A DNA stretch of 64,000 nt from Anaerolinea sp. (lineage in GTDB: Bacteria; Chloroflexota; Anaerolineae; Anaerolineales; Anaerolineaceae): positions 100,569 to 164,568 of the forward strand of contig DYEC01000009.1 of assembly GCA_020725865.1 (NCBI GenBank). The letters are read 5' to 3'. The notes below the pieces were generated by a model. That model searched no databases. It had not been told where the DNA came from and saw only the letters and a list, made by a program, of their open reading frames with translations. Positions 16,301 to 24,213 of the stretch are shown here, piece after piece (positions within the stretch are counted from its first letter, which is position 1; every line of letters starts with the position of its first letter). The translations under genes and the position numbers were made by a program.

Positions 16301-17529
16301 ATCAGGCAACTCAGGCGAGAATGGCAATTGGGGAGAAAGATCCTGATCAATTCACCTAATTGTTGTTGATGAAAAGCAGAGTCACCATCCGATACAACTT
16401 CTCGTGCCGTCTGAATCAGCTTTTCCTGATCCAAAGTGATCACATCTGGCGTCAAGCGGCGTGGAATACCCACCCTTTGAGCCAGCTTAAATACCTGGTT
16501 ATCCGTTTGCGATAGATAAATTACTCCTGCCTGGGCATTTGTCGTTCGCGTTGCAAGCCGCAGGATGTCCTCAAGAAATCTGTTCTTATCCGGCGGGAAA
16601 GTCGGGAGTTCTAAAGAAATCCTCCTGAGTAAATCCTGATAATGTGTCAGACGCCGTAAGCGCCGATCGCGCTCTTCCAATAGAGATACACGGCGAATGG
16701 CTTCCGAAGACAGCTCTACAAAACGTTGTAGTGTATATTCCTGATGAGGGGACAATGAATGGGGACATGAAAAATTGAGGTATAAAAAAGCAACGGGCTG
16801 ATCATTATTTGTCAATATACTGGCAATAAACGCACGTATACCAGCTGTGTGAAACTGTTGCCTGGCGCGTTGCCCAATTTTAATTCCCTCTGGAGGATTC
16901 TCGACATCGCTGATCGTCACCAGACGTTGCTGCAAAACCATAGCCGGTACACTGCGCAGTCCAGGCTGCTTGCGACGATAAACGAGACAGTCCTGCCCCA
17001 ACCCATCTGTCAAAACACCATCCAGATCCAGACACTTTTGCTCAGCATCATATGGAAAGAGTGCGACACCATCGGCAAGAAAAATTTCTCTTGCCCAACT
17101 TATAATCGTGCCATATAATTCTTCAATCTCTTCTGCTTCATCCAGCTCACGCAAAAAACGGGGGTCAAAAAAAGAAATTTGCTTTTGCTCCGAACAAATC
17201 GCCTTAATCGCTACAAATATCTCATTCTCCTGATATGGATAGAGAACATAGCGCACAATGGTATTGCCCAATAAAGCCGCCGCTTGCAGCGCATCTTCCG
17301 CTTGCACCGCCAATACCAAAGGTGTACCGGGAAAACAATTCTCCAATGATGTTAGAAAGTCAAATTGACCTGCACTCCAGCGCGCCAGGATCATTTGCGG
17401 TCGAATCTTGGGAAAGGCGGAATGGGTAAGTGTGTTCCAATCTGTAACCCTCTGTACATCATATCCCCAAGTGCGCAAAACCGTAACAAGGTTTTCCCCC
17501 GCTTGCGAGGAATCAATTAACAGCACCAT
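13396..17529 (-). CDS. Giant multi-GAF histidine-kinase-like sensor lacking the usual phospho-accepting His
   Basis: 1377 residues, no membrane segment, so cytoplasmic. ~1-115: pseudo-receiver (MVLLIDSSQ; the acceptor Asp position reads MILARWS). Then about six GAF domains (~120-285, 300-455, 470-635, 640-830, 845-1000, 1010-1170), the fifth with the typical GVCGWVAENRQPLNVSDV. ~1180-1250: helical dimerisation segment RLAALEEISSLVGDIDG, where the His of canonical ALGEMAAGIAHEI is occupied by Asp. ~1270-1377: HATPase_c with N box FLVKNAINAVE, DNGSGIP and GNGLG. ATP binding looks intact, phosphotransfer through the standard His does not. It probably integrates small-molecule or redox cues and signals to the co-translated regulator at 11000-13396. 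Confidence 0.86.
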   Translation of the reverse strand: MVLLIDSSQAGENLVTVLRTWGYDVQRVTDWNTLTHSAFPKIRPQMILARWSAGQFDFLTSLENCFPGTPLVLAVQAEDALQAAALLGNTIVRYVLYPYQENEIFVAIKAICSEQKQISFFDPRFLRELDEAEEIEELYGTIISWAREIFLADGVALFPYDAEQKCLDLDGVLTDGLGQDCLVYRRKQPGLRSVPAMVLQQRLVTISDVENPPEGIKIGQRARQQFHTAGIRAFIASILTNNDQPVAFLYLNFSCPHSLSPHQEYTLQRFVELSSEAIRRVSLLEERDRRLRRLTHYQDLLRRISLELPTFPPDKNRFLEDILRLATRTTNAQAGVIYLSQTDNQVFKLAQRVGIPRRLTPDVITLDQEKLIQTAREVVSDGDSAFHQQQLGELIRIFLPNCHSRLSCLITNAQSQPLGFIELEDFRIKVFDKEHRKLIQALAHYIATVLEYDRLYQSEQSRKAEMQRLLEAVKAMAALRPALQVLQTIVESLQQLFKFDVVTLHPYRFGERTFETPVVAGRLHYPRHVKNLPSNDQLLQRALMLKERYFTSDSPNDPVLSGSFTRRERIRASGCIPLRVGDETVGILFVNYRKPHHFSDTEKHTISLFATQASVAIYNARNFESLREQVAILEQAVWASQGVEGWKPLHIAIRELLEKALRKAKLDMLTLHLYDPNTQRFDRPWLMGNFRDYAMASALPTLESSILSRFIPDGVNEHYCSDAQQDELLKGAFVRREGVRTAAVLRLAYCAPETGLDRNQRVYGVLFANRRSERPFNENDKAILRNVARQLAELLHQNWLFRQSRERLELIVSTGKAVSQSIELDKLLETLYEKLRGIFGQDVYPGVLLYNENKQMLEFKTSARFGQRIDIPEEMGRDGVRLGEGVCGWVAENRQPLNVSDVTQEQRYLRLMQATRSEVAVPILLEDRLFGVLDIESSTPDKFKSDDVLLLQLIAKQVALALNNARIFQQSEEVKKQLLALMESARLLSAPLDRKQNLQSILREACRLTGAYCAVYFVKSDQNLIVDQVYPPEKRTSVIRNIRNRSGQDMLPLDSSCIAAEAARSGKPKVVVNARETTAALDDDIVDRACSELAIPVLEGREVKGVLRLEHSEIGGLNQSHLDIMRALAGFLQNTERILDLAEQRQRAEKHRILQLNSRLRLAALEEISSLVGDIDGRLDNLRRALRMRKTEQVELQLNKAQNQANKLCRVVNQLLSADQEEEVKLLPLEGLLEELLLSWRSLYPRVNIQLSSPVPNCSIQVRSSEIRLALDFLVKNAINAVERLKNHSGQVSITCRSVGRNCEIAVCDNGSGIPANILKCLGKKEISKSPSERGNGLGCLVVSLLAEGMNGKVHWENLPSGGAKATLSLPIAKLEE

Positions 17530-17825
17530 ATCGTCTCGCCATATCGTCTATGTTGTAATGAATTTCAATTGATTTATCCGACCGTTTTATCGGCTGCCAC
17601 ATTTTGTCCTATTATGCTAATACGTCCAGGACAAATCCCAGAGGTTTGATTTGAGTTTATTGCACTCCCGTTTCTGCAACCAAATCTTAAACCGACAAAA
17701 TCCTGACACAATGTTCAATGAACTGACAGCAAGGGAGCAACTTTTCGTTGAAAACTATAACACTCTCTAAAACCGGAACAATTGGACAACCAATGCAAAT
17801 ATTTAATGTGGATCAACCGAGCCTC
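17530..17825. other. Divergent intergenic region
   Basis: No gene is visible. It separates the GAF-sensor gene (minus) from the Zur-like gene (plus). The plus-strand operator and -10 element are listed separately. I see no convincing promoter pair for the minus-strand gene. Confidence 0.4.
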
Positions 17826-17856
17826 ATAATGAAAATGATTTTCATTATGGTATACT
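17826..17856 (+). promoter_or_regulatory. Fur/Zur-type operator overlapping the promoter of the regulator gene
   Basis: Positions 17826-17848 are a perfect inverted repeat with 11-nt arms and one central base (left arm ATAATGAAAAT), matching the GATAATGATAATCATTATC-type Fur box. A -10 box TATACT follows at 17851-17856, so a bound repressor would block polymerase. From the -10, transcription should start within a base or two of the ATG at 17864, suggesting a leaderless mRNA and autorepression. Confidence 0.8.
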
Positions 17857-17863
17857 TATTTCT

Positions 17864-18310
17864 ATGAAAACAGACTCCTCAACAACTTACGAATGGATCA
17901 AACAATTGCAGACTTGCGGCTACCGGGTAACTGCCGCGCGGCAGACGATTGTTGAATTACTGGTTTCCTCCACCCATGCGCTGAGTCCAATAGAAATTTA
18001 CGATCTTGGGCGCAAGGAATATCCCGCGCTTGGTTTGGTCACTGTGTACCGAACGCTGGAACGACTTGACGAACTTGGACTGATTCAGCGCGTTCACATG
18101 CCGGATGGTTGCCACCGCTATTTGCGTGCTACACAGGGACACCAACACCTGTTGTTATGTACATGTTGTGGTCAAGTTGAGATGTTTGAGGGCGATGATT
18201 TAAGTAAACTGACACAAAGAGTTGAGGACACGACTGGTTACCATATTCAGGATCACTGGTTACAGTTGTTTGGTCTCTGCCCTCGTTGCACTTCGCAAAG
18301 CAGGCAGTAA
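17864..18310 (+). CDS. zur: Fur-family regulator, probably Zur (zinc uptake regulator)
   Basis: 148 residues: winged-helix N-terminus (~10-85, with ALGLVTVYRTLERLDELGLI as recognition region) and C-terminal dimerisation domain with the histidine-rich HQHLLLCTCCGQ and the two CxxC pairs (CTCC and CPRC) that hold the structural zinc. When metal-loaded it should repress its own promoter and the downstream transporter, because near-identical 23-bp boxes precede both. Zinc rather than iron is inferred from the linked transporter, whose binding protein has a zinc-type His set. No ribosome site lies upstream, in agreement with the predicted leaderless transcript. Confidence 0.87.
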   Translation: MKTDSSTTYEWIKQLQTCGYRVTAARQTIVELLVSSTHALSPIEIYDLGRKEYPALGLVTVYRTLERLDELGLIQRVHMPDGCHRYLRATQGHQHLLLCTCCGQVEMFEGDDLSKLTQRVEDTTGYHIQDHWLQLFGLCPRCTSQSRQ

Positions 18311-18326
18311 TTCTTTTTTTGTTAAA

Positions 18327-18349
18327 TTAATGAAAACGATTATCATTTT
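18327..18349 (+). promoter_or_regulatory. Second Fur/Zur-type box, upstream of the zinc transporter operon
   Basis: Same 11-1-11 plan as the first box; left arm TTAATGAAAAC, right arm ATTATCATTTT, 7 of 11 arm positions symmetric. It lies 24 nt before the ATG of the binding-protein gene, indicating separate metal control of the transporter. Confidence 0.7.
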
Positions 18350-18372
18350 ATTGTCGAGAGGAAACAGAGACT

Positions 18373-19296
18373 ATGAATGGAAAATGGTTCGTTATTGGCC
18401 TTCTAATAGGGGTACTTATTCTGGCAGCCTGCATGCCAGCCACCGTCCCAGCTAGTTCCCGTGAACAGAATACACCCATAAGCGTGGTGGCAACCACTTC
18501 GATTGTCGGTGATGTCGTCAGGCAAGTCGGTGGCAATCTGGTCAGTGTTACTGTACTACTGCCGACCGGCAGTGACCCTCATAGTTACCAGCCCGCACCT
18601 CAAGATGTGGCGAAAATTTCAGAAGCGACTCTAGTTTTCGCCAACGGCGCTGGATTGGAGGAATTTTTACAGAACTTGATAGAGAATGCCGGCGCAACAG
18701 ACCGATTAGTGAAAGTCTCGGAAGGGATTGAACTTAAAGACTTTGGCGCAAACGCTGACGAACATGAGAACGGCGATCCTCACACCTGGGTTGACCCGAA
18801 TAATGTGATGATTTGGGTCGAGAACATTCGCAGCAGCTTAAATCAGATTGATCCAACGAACGCTAATACTTATCAAGCAAATGCTGCCCATTACCTGACA
18901 GAATTAAAAGAACTGGATACCTGGATTCGCAATCAGGTTGATCAGATTCCACCCGAGAACCGTAAGTTGGTCACTGATCATATGGTATTTGGCTATTTCG
19001 CTGACCGCTATGGATTTGAGCAAATAGGCGCTGTGATTCCTGGTTACAGCACGCTTGCATCTCCATCGGCTCAGGATATTGTGGCTATTGAAGACGCAAT
19101 TCAAAATTTCGGTGTCAAAGCTATCTTTGTTGGCAAGACGATTAACCCAACAATCGCCCAACGCATTGCAGAAGATACAGGAGTAAAACTGGTTTTTCTC
19201 TATCATGGCTCACTATCTGAAGCCAGTGGTCCAGCAGCTTCATACTTGGATTACATGAGATATAATGTGACCGAAATAGTAAATGCTCTAAAGTGA
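18373..19296 (+). CDS. znuA: Zinc-type ABC transporter substrate-binding lipoprotein
   Basis: 307 residues. Lipoprotein signal with lipobox LAAC (Cys20), then the cluster A-I metal-binding fold. Metal ligands are visible as His in SDPHSYQPAP, His in DPHTWVDPNN, and His in TDHMVFGYFADRYGF; the third position is His as in ZnuA/TroA, not Glu as in manganese-specific PsaA/MntC, which favours zinc. An acidic His/Glu/Asp loop (ADEHENGDPH) precedes the second ligand, a short version of the ZnuA metal loop. Captures metal at the outer face of the membrane and hands it to the permease encoded downstream. The 3' end overlaps the ATPase gene by 4 nt (GTGA). Confidence 0.88.
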   Translation: MNGKWFVIGLLIGVLILAACMPATVPASSREQNTPISVVATTSIVGDVVRQVGGNLVSVTVLLPTGSDPHSYQPAPQDVAKISEATLVFANGAGLEEFLQNLIENAGATDRLVKVSEGIELKDFGANADEHENGDPHTWVDPNNVMIWVENIRSSLNQIDPTNANTYQANAAHYLTELKELDTWIRNQVDQIPPENRKLVTDHMVFGYFADRYGFEQIGAVIPGYSTLASPSAQDIVAIEDAIQNFGVKAIFVGKTINPTIAQRIAEDTGVKLVFLYHGSLSEASGPAASYLDYMRYNVTEIVNALK

Positions 19297-20165
19297 AAAT
19301 AGGGAGTTACTTGCGCTGGCTTAAGCAAATCCAGGATTCTAATTTTACCTTTCTGCATCCCCCTCACCCACATGAGGCTGGTAAACCTGTCCTGCGTCTG
19401 GAAAATGTAAGTGTTGAATATGAGTCCGGTGTGGCATTAGATAACCTGTCGTTCGAACTGTGCCCCGGAGAACGATTAGCCGTGCTTGGACCTAATGGTG
19501 CTGGCAAAAGTACACTCTTCAAAGTCATCGCTGGCGTCTTGCGACCGAGTCGCGGTCTGGTGGAAGTCGCTGGATATGAACCAGGGAAACATATCTGTAT
19601 TGCCTACGTGCCCCAACGCAGTCAGGTGGATTGGAATTTTCCTCTGCGTGTCACAGATGTGGTGATGATGGGACGCGTGGGCAGGATTGGCTTATTTCGT
19701 TTCCCCACAGAGAAAGACAGAGAAATTGTCCAGCGTGCACTGAAAACTGTGCGTCTGGAAACATATGCCAACCGCCAGATCGGACAGCTTTCCGGTGGAC
19801 AACAACAACGCATGTTCATTGCCCGCGCCTTAGCGCAAGAAGCCGAATTGATGTTAATGGATGAACCTCTGACCGGATTGGACATGAATGCCCAGAAGGA
19901 ACTATTTGACATTCTGGACACCTTACGCGAGCAAGGGGTTACTGTCATGATTGCCTTGCACGATATGAAAATAGCAGCTGAACGATTTGATCGTGTAGTG
20001 TTACTTAACCAACGTCTAATTGGATTAGGCAGTCCTGAAGAAGTCTTAACTGCTGATAATCTGCTAATGGCATATGGCGGACATTTGCAATTGGTTACAA
20101 CCAAGAATGGCACGATTGCAGTAAGCGATACTTGCTGTGACGAGGGAGAACATGAGCATTTTTGA
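19293..20165 (+). CDS. znuC: Metal ABC transporter ATP-binding protein
   Basis: 290 residues from GTG 19293. ABC ATPase with Walker A GPNGAGKST, Q-loop in YVPQRSQVDWNFP (typical of zinc/manganese transporters), signature LSGGQQQR, Walker B ELMLMDEP and the switch His in IALHD. About 30 extra N-terminal residues precede the core (HPPHPHEAG), and the C-terminus ends CCDEGEHEHF, both potential metal-binding tails. It energises metal import with the permease gene, which begins 14 nt before this stop. Confidence 0.92.
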   Translation: MKIGSYLRWLKQIQDSNFTFLHPPHPHEAGKPVLRLENVSVEYESGVALDNLSFELCPGERLAVLGPNGAGKSTLFKVIAGVLRPSRGLVEVAGYEPGKHICIAYVPQRSQVDWNFPLRVTDVVMMGRVGRIGLFRFPTEKDREIVQRALKTVRLETYANRQIGQLSGGQQQRMFIARALAQEAELMLMDEPLTGLDMNAQKELFDILDTLREQGVTVMIALHDMKIAAERFDRVVLLNQRLIGLGSPEEVLTADNLLMAYGGHLQLVTTKNGTIAVSDTCCDEGEHEHF

Positions 20166-20997
20166 TACCATTCTGCAACCTTTGCAGTATGCCTTCATGC
20201 AGCGAGGAATAATGGCTGCCATTTTGGTTGGGATCGTCTGTGCAGTATTGGGAACATATGTGGTTTTGCGCGGCATGGCGTTTTTCGGAGACGCACTGGC
20301 ACACGCCATATTACCAGGAGTGGCAATCGGATATCTGATCGGCGGCGGTGCCCGCGAGCCGCTTTTCTGGTGGGCATTGCTGACTGGGATTTTAAGTGCG
20401 ATCGGTATTGGCACCATCAGCCGTAGCACGCGCATCAAAGAAGACACTGCCATTGGTATCATTTTTGCGGGCATGTTCGCACTGGGTATTGCGCTGATTT
20501 CCTCAGTTCGCAGTTACACGGTTGATCTTGCTCATTTTCTCTTTGGAGATGTGCTTGGTGTTCGCACATCTGACCTTGTGCTAACTGCCATATTTGGCAC
20601 ATTGATCCTGCTGGTAATTTTTCTACTTTACAAAGAATTCATGGTGATTTCGTTTGACCCAATCCTGGCAGCAACCCTGCGCTTGCCGGTTCGCTTGCTG
20701 GATTATCTATTGATGATCCTGATTTCCATTGCCATTGTTGTCTCGTTGCAAACTGTAGGTGTGGCGCTGATGGTTGCCATGCTGGTCACACCTGCCGCTA
20801 CAGCCTCCCTGCTCACCCGACGTCTTTCAACCATGATGATCCTTGCTTCGGCGTTCGCTGCGCTTTCGGGTATCATCGGTCTGTATCTTTCCTATTACCT
20901 CAATCTGGCTTCAGGAGCAGCAATTGTCCTCACCTGCACTGGTTTCTTTCTTATGATCTGGAGCAGTACCAGCATACTTCGTCAAAAAACACGTTAA
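20152..20997 (+). CDS. znuB: Metal ABC transporter permease
   Basis: 281 residues from ATG 20152, chosen because GAGGGA lies four bases upstream; the in-frame GTG at 20137 has none. About eight membrane helices of the ABC-3 family, with GDALAHAILPGVAIGYLIGG near the start, YTVDLAHFLFGDVLG in the middle and TVGVALMVAMLVTPAATA near the end, all characteristic of ZnuB/TroC/MntB permeases. It forms the channel for zinc (or manganese). Last gene of the operon; the 114 nt that follow separate it from a convergent gene and contain no clear terminator. Confidence 0.92.
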   Translation: MSIFDTILQPLQYAFMQRGIMAAILVGIVCAVLGTYVVLRGMAFFGDALAHAILPGVAIGYLIGGGAREPLFWWALLTGILSAIGIGTISRSTRIKEDTAIGIIFAGMFALGIALISSVRSYTVDLAHFLFGDVLGVRTSDLVLTAIFGTLILLVIFLLYKEFMVISFDPILAATLRLPVRLLDYLLMILISIAIVVSLQTVGVALMVAMLVTPAATASLLTRRLSTMMILASAFAALSGIIGLYLSYYLNLASGAAIVLTCTGFFLMIWSSTSILRQKTR

Positions 20998-21111
20998 GAC
21001 CGTGTCCACGCATGAGAGACCCATGCTCTCGGATTCCTCTGCATTCAGCCCGAGAAAAGCTATCACCGCCCCCCCGATTCGCCTCAAATGCTCCATAGAA
21101 GGCCAGAAGAA

Positions 21112-22257
21112 TCAATCTACCGGTGGAACATAGCCACGTAGCAATAATTCGATACTGGCAGCCGGTTTTCCAGGTACCCCTTGTAAATTTCTGGCAGACT
21201 GGATCAATTCAACAGAAATTGCAACCGCCTTACTGTACGCCGGTGAAGGATACGTTAACATCATCACAGATACTAGACCCTGGCGCGTCACATCTTTCGC
21301 GTGTTGTAAATCGTCCTCTGATATAAATCCAACCAGATACAGCTCTCCCTCAGAGGTGTGGTGAAGTTCAAGCTGCATCTCATCTTTTGGCACATTATTA
21401 ATAGGCGGTCTTCCAAGTCCAATTACTTGAAGATCAAAACCATGAATTTGCTCAACTGCCCATAAAGCGGTAAAGCCATAGAAACCTTCTTCCAGATCAT
21501 AGCCGCCCGGATTTTGGCGTGCTGGCAACGGCTTCACCTGATTGAGCTTGCGGATTTGCAGAACTGAGTCGGCAACCAGCACTCGCTCACTGCCCATCCC
21601 CCCAACAACAAGTGTGACCCGGTCCACCTGAGCACTTACCTGATCGCTTCGCGCACGCAGGATTAAGTTTGCTGCCAGAGAAAGGGGTTGGTTAGCTTGT
21701 TGATATGGTTGGGTGTAAAGGACAATTGTCAGCGGGCGCCTACGCCCTGGAGCAGTCAATTGCCTTAGCTCATCCTCAGAAACGAAACCAACCACCAGAA
21801 TCTGCCCTATCGGGGTCACGTGCATTTCCAAAGTCAAAGGACGTTGAAAAATACTGGCAAGCGGAATACGCCCGTCGCCGCGAACCCTGAGCCCACTGAC
21901 TAAGTAGCTATTCAACGCCCAGGGAATCGTGAAACCATAGGTACCGTTACTCAATTCCAATTCACCCTGACGAACGGAGGGCTGTATAATCGGTTGCACT
22001 CGGTCAAGACGCCTCAACTCGTCTAGCGAGTCCGCTGTGTTCACTGCCCCCGGTTCGGGCAAAGGCTGCAGCGTCAAAGTCGGTGTTACCCGAAAGGGTT
22101 CACTGGTCGGGGTATCCTGAATAGTTGTCGGCTGTTCAGATGGCAATCGAATAATAGACGAAGCAGTTGGAGAAACAGCAGGAACCGCAACACATCCGGG
22201 CAGTCCTAATACAAAAAGTATCATGCTGAGCACAATCAAAGCTTTTTTTATATTCAC
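21112..22257 (-). CDS. Lipoprotein with two tandem copies of an unrecognised ~130-residue domain
   Basis: 381 residues if started at GTG 22257, which overlaps the previous stop as GTGA like other junctions here; the ATG at 22269 is an alternative. Lipobox LPGC is followed by a Thr/Pro-rich stalk to ~80. Two homologous domains follow (~95-225 and ~235-375), each with YGFT.PWA/LWA, a GLRVRGDGRIPLASI / LQVIGLGRPPINNV block, LTLEMHVTPIGQILVVGFVSED / LELHHTSEGELYLVGFISED (only the shared core VGF[VI]SEDxL is diagnostic), and a closing strand. I do not recognise the family. It is the last gene of the six-gene acylation operon and probably acts at the outer surface with the SGNH proteins. Confidence 0.7.
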   Translation of the reverse strand: MNIKKALIVLSMILFVLGLPGCVAVPAVSPTASSIIRLPSEQPTTIQDTPTSEPFRVTPTLTLQPLPEPGAVNTADSLDELRRLDRVQPIIQPSVRQGELELSNGTYGFTIPWALNSYLVSGLRVRGDGRIPLASIFQRPLTLEMHVTPIGQILVVGFVSEDELRQLTAPGRRRPLTIVLYTQPYQQANQPLSLAANLILRARSDQVSAQVDRVTLVVGGMGSERVLVADSVLQIRKLNQVKPLPARQNPGGYDLEEGFYGFTALWAVEQIHGFDLQVIGLGRPPINNVPKDEMQLELHHTSEGELYLVGFISEDDLQHAKDVTRQGLVSVMMLTYPSPAYSKAVAISVELIQSARNLQGVPGKPAASIELLLRGYVPPVD

Positions 22258-23966
22258 GGCATCACCCATGGTCTTCCAGCAATCTCAGCCAGATATTTCT
22301 CGCGGTTATATGTGCGGGCATTCTTCCCGCTACTGGTTTTGACCAACCAGTGCGGACCCACGATATACGCTTGGCGCAAAGCAATCGCAGAACCGCGAGT
22401 CACCGCTTCTCGAATCCCTTCAGCAATCCGTTCACGTTCTTCGGGATCGTCTGTATCCACCTCAGCAACGATCACCACATCTTCGGTGCCAGTTTCTTCA
22501 TTGAACACCCCAAATGCACTCACCCGTCCAGGGTGTACCCCTGGCACCGTCATCGCCAGCTCTTCTAAATCTTGTGGATATATATTCTTGCCACCCACAA
22601 TGATGATATCTTTTTTGCGCCCGGAGACATAGAGTTCTCCGTTCACCATATAACCGTAATCACCGGTCAGATACCAGCCATCCAAAAACGCCTTTTCCGT
22701 CGCATCGGGACGATTGTAATACCCCGTCAACATGCAGTCACTGCGCAAAGCGATCTCGCCAACATGCCGTTCGGGAAGCTCTTTGCCATGACTGGAAAGA
22801 ATCCTAACCTCCACATTTGGAATTGGGCGTCCACAAGCCACCATTTTCACAGAGGGTCTCTCTGGAACAGCCGGCTTTGCCAGCCATTGGGTTTGAAACA
22901 CCTCACGGTCAATTTCATCCACCGTCAGCGGTCCATCTACACCGCCCTGCGTTACTGCAAAAACATTTTCAGCCATCGCATAACAGGTAGCCAGCGCTTC
23001 AGGGCGCAACCCATAAGCTTGAAACCGCTCCAGAAACATCTGATGGCTTTCATAACGCACTGGCTCAGAGCAATTACTGATCGCCCGCCAGGATGATAAA
23101 TCTACTCCTTCCAGGTGACGGTCGCGAATCTTGTGAGCGCAAAAATTGTATGCAAAATTGGGCAGCCACGAAAGCGTACCGCGGTAGTGGGAAACCGCCT
23201 GCAAAAGACGCTGCGGTGCACGCACCCAGTCGAACGGCGACATCATCACGACAGGCACCGCACAAAGGATGGGCATTAGGAAGCCGGCAATCAATCCCAT
23301 GTCATGATACAGTGGTAACCAGGAAACAATAACATCTTGATGATTTAACTTCAACACCTGACTGTAACTGCGAAGCTGGTTAAAAACTGCGCGATGTGAA
23401 AGCGCCACCCCTTTCTGGAGTCCTGTTGTGCCGGAAGAATGCTGCAACAAAACAACATCATCCGGCGTACGCTTCATTCCTCCAAATGTCTCAAAATCAG
23501 GCTGTTCAGGCGTTCCAACTGCCTTTGTGACCATCACTGTCCGAACTGAAGAGTCCGGCTTGAGTGCAGAGCGCACCTCCGATTCGAATTCAGCATAGGT
23601 AATAATCGCAGCTGGTCTGGTCACGTCCACGAGAGAAGCCAGGTCGGCGCGATAGCGTTCGGGAAGCAACTTTTCGGTCAGGAAAGGCATAATGGAAGGA
23701 ATTGCCCCCCGCAAAATCGCTCCCCAAAAAGAAAATATCAGGTCACTACCATGTTGCAGGATCAGAATAACCACCTCACCCGATTGAATACCTTGTTCAC
23801 GCAGAGCATGTTCGTAGGCAGCAGCACCATGAATCAAATCACGATAGGTAATTAGACGATCTGCCTGTCCGGCATGTTGCAGGTAGATTGCTATTCGATC
23901 GGGTAGTTCACAATAAAGATGTTGTAACGCCCGACAAAACGTGAGGGTTTCAGGCTTTTCGTGCAT
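22254..23966 (-). CDS. Fatty-acyl-AMP ligase-like adenylating enzyme
   Basis: 570 residues of the ANL superfamily. P-loop LLQHSSGTTGLQKG (173-186), the SWLPLYHDMGLI block typical of fatty-acyl-AMP ligases and of loading modules, CYAMAENVFAVT, and the C-terminal hinge region with GWYLTGDYGY, SGRKKDIIIVGGKNIYPQDLE and the catalytic Lys in KTSSGKNAR. It activates a carboxylic acid as acyl-AMP and should load it onto the carrier protein encoded immediately upstream (17-nt overlap). It corresponds in role to DltA of the Dlt system but has the FAAL rather than the D-alanine ligase signature. Chain length cannot be read from sequence. Confidence 0.9.
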   Translation of the reverse strand: MHEKPETLTFCRALQHLYCELPDRIAIYLQHAGQADRLITYRDLIHGAAAYEHALREQGIQSGEVVILILQHGSDLIFSFWGAILRGAIPSIMPFLTEKLLPERYRADLASLVDVTRPAAIITYAEFESEVRSALKPDSSVRTVMVTKAVGTPEQPDFETFGGMKRTPDDVVLLQHSSGTTGLQKGVALSHRAVFNQLRSYSQVLKLNHQDVIVSWLPLYHDMGLIAGFLMPILCAVPVVMMSPFDWVRAPQRLLQAVSHYRGTLSWLPNFAYNFCAHKIRDRHLEGVDLSSWRAISNCSEPVRYESHQMFLERFQAYGLRPEALATCYAMAENVFAVTQGGVDGPLTVDEIDREVFQTQWLAKPAVPERPSVKMVACGRPIPNVEVRILSSHGKELPERHVGEIALRSDCMLTGYYNRPDATEKAFLDGWYLTGDYGYMVNGELYVSGRKKDIIIVGGKNIYPQDLEELAMTVPGVHPGRVSAFGVFNEETGTEDVVIVAEVDTDDPEERERIAEGIREAVTRGSAIALRQAYIVGPHWLVKTSSGKNARTYNREKYLAEIAGRPWVMP

Positions 23967-24198
23967 TGACTAGTGCAACCAATTCATCCAGGGTATCAAA
24001 AACGCTGGCGTTCAACTCGGCATCATCAATATGAACTCCAAAGTTGTCCTCAACGAACAATGCCAAGTCAACCAGATGAAAGGAATCTATTAACCCCGAA
24101 GAGATAAGCTTATCTTGTGGATTTATTTTGCGAGAAGGTTGTTTGAGAATATCTTTAGCAATAAATTCAGAAAGCACGTTCACTACGTCTTCAGTCAT
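23950..24198 (-). CDS. Acyl carrier protein
   Basis: 82 residues, acidic, four-helix carrier protein. The phosphopantetheine site is SGLIDSFHLVDLA with Ser39; FHL instead of the more common LxL/MxL places it with dedicated, DltC-like or polyketide-like carriers rather than the housekeeping AcpP. GAGGAAACC precedes the ATG. It overlaps the ligase start by 17 nt, so the pair is translationally coupled, and it lies 15 nt after an SGNH lipoprotein gene. It probably carries the acyl group to the membrane acyltransferase. Confidence 0.9.
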   Translation of the reverse strand: MTEDVVNVLSEFIAKDILKQPSRKINPQDKLISSGLIDSFHLVDLALFVEDNFGVHIDDAELNASVFDTLDELVALVNARKA

Positions 24199-24213
24199 GG
24201 TTTCCTCGTTTGG

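Noticed and set aside
20998..21111. Bidirectional terminator between znuB and the convergent lipoprotein gene
   Set aside because: Only a weak GAGA/TCTC pairing, no U-tracts.
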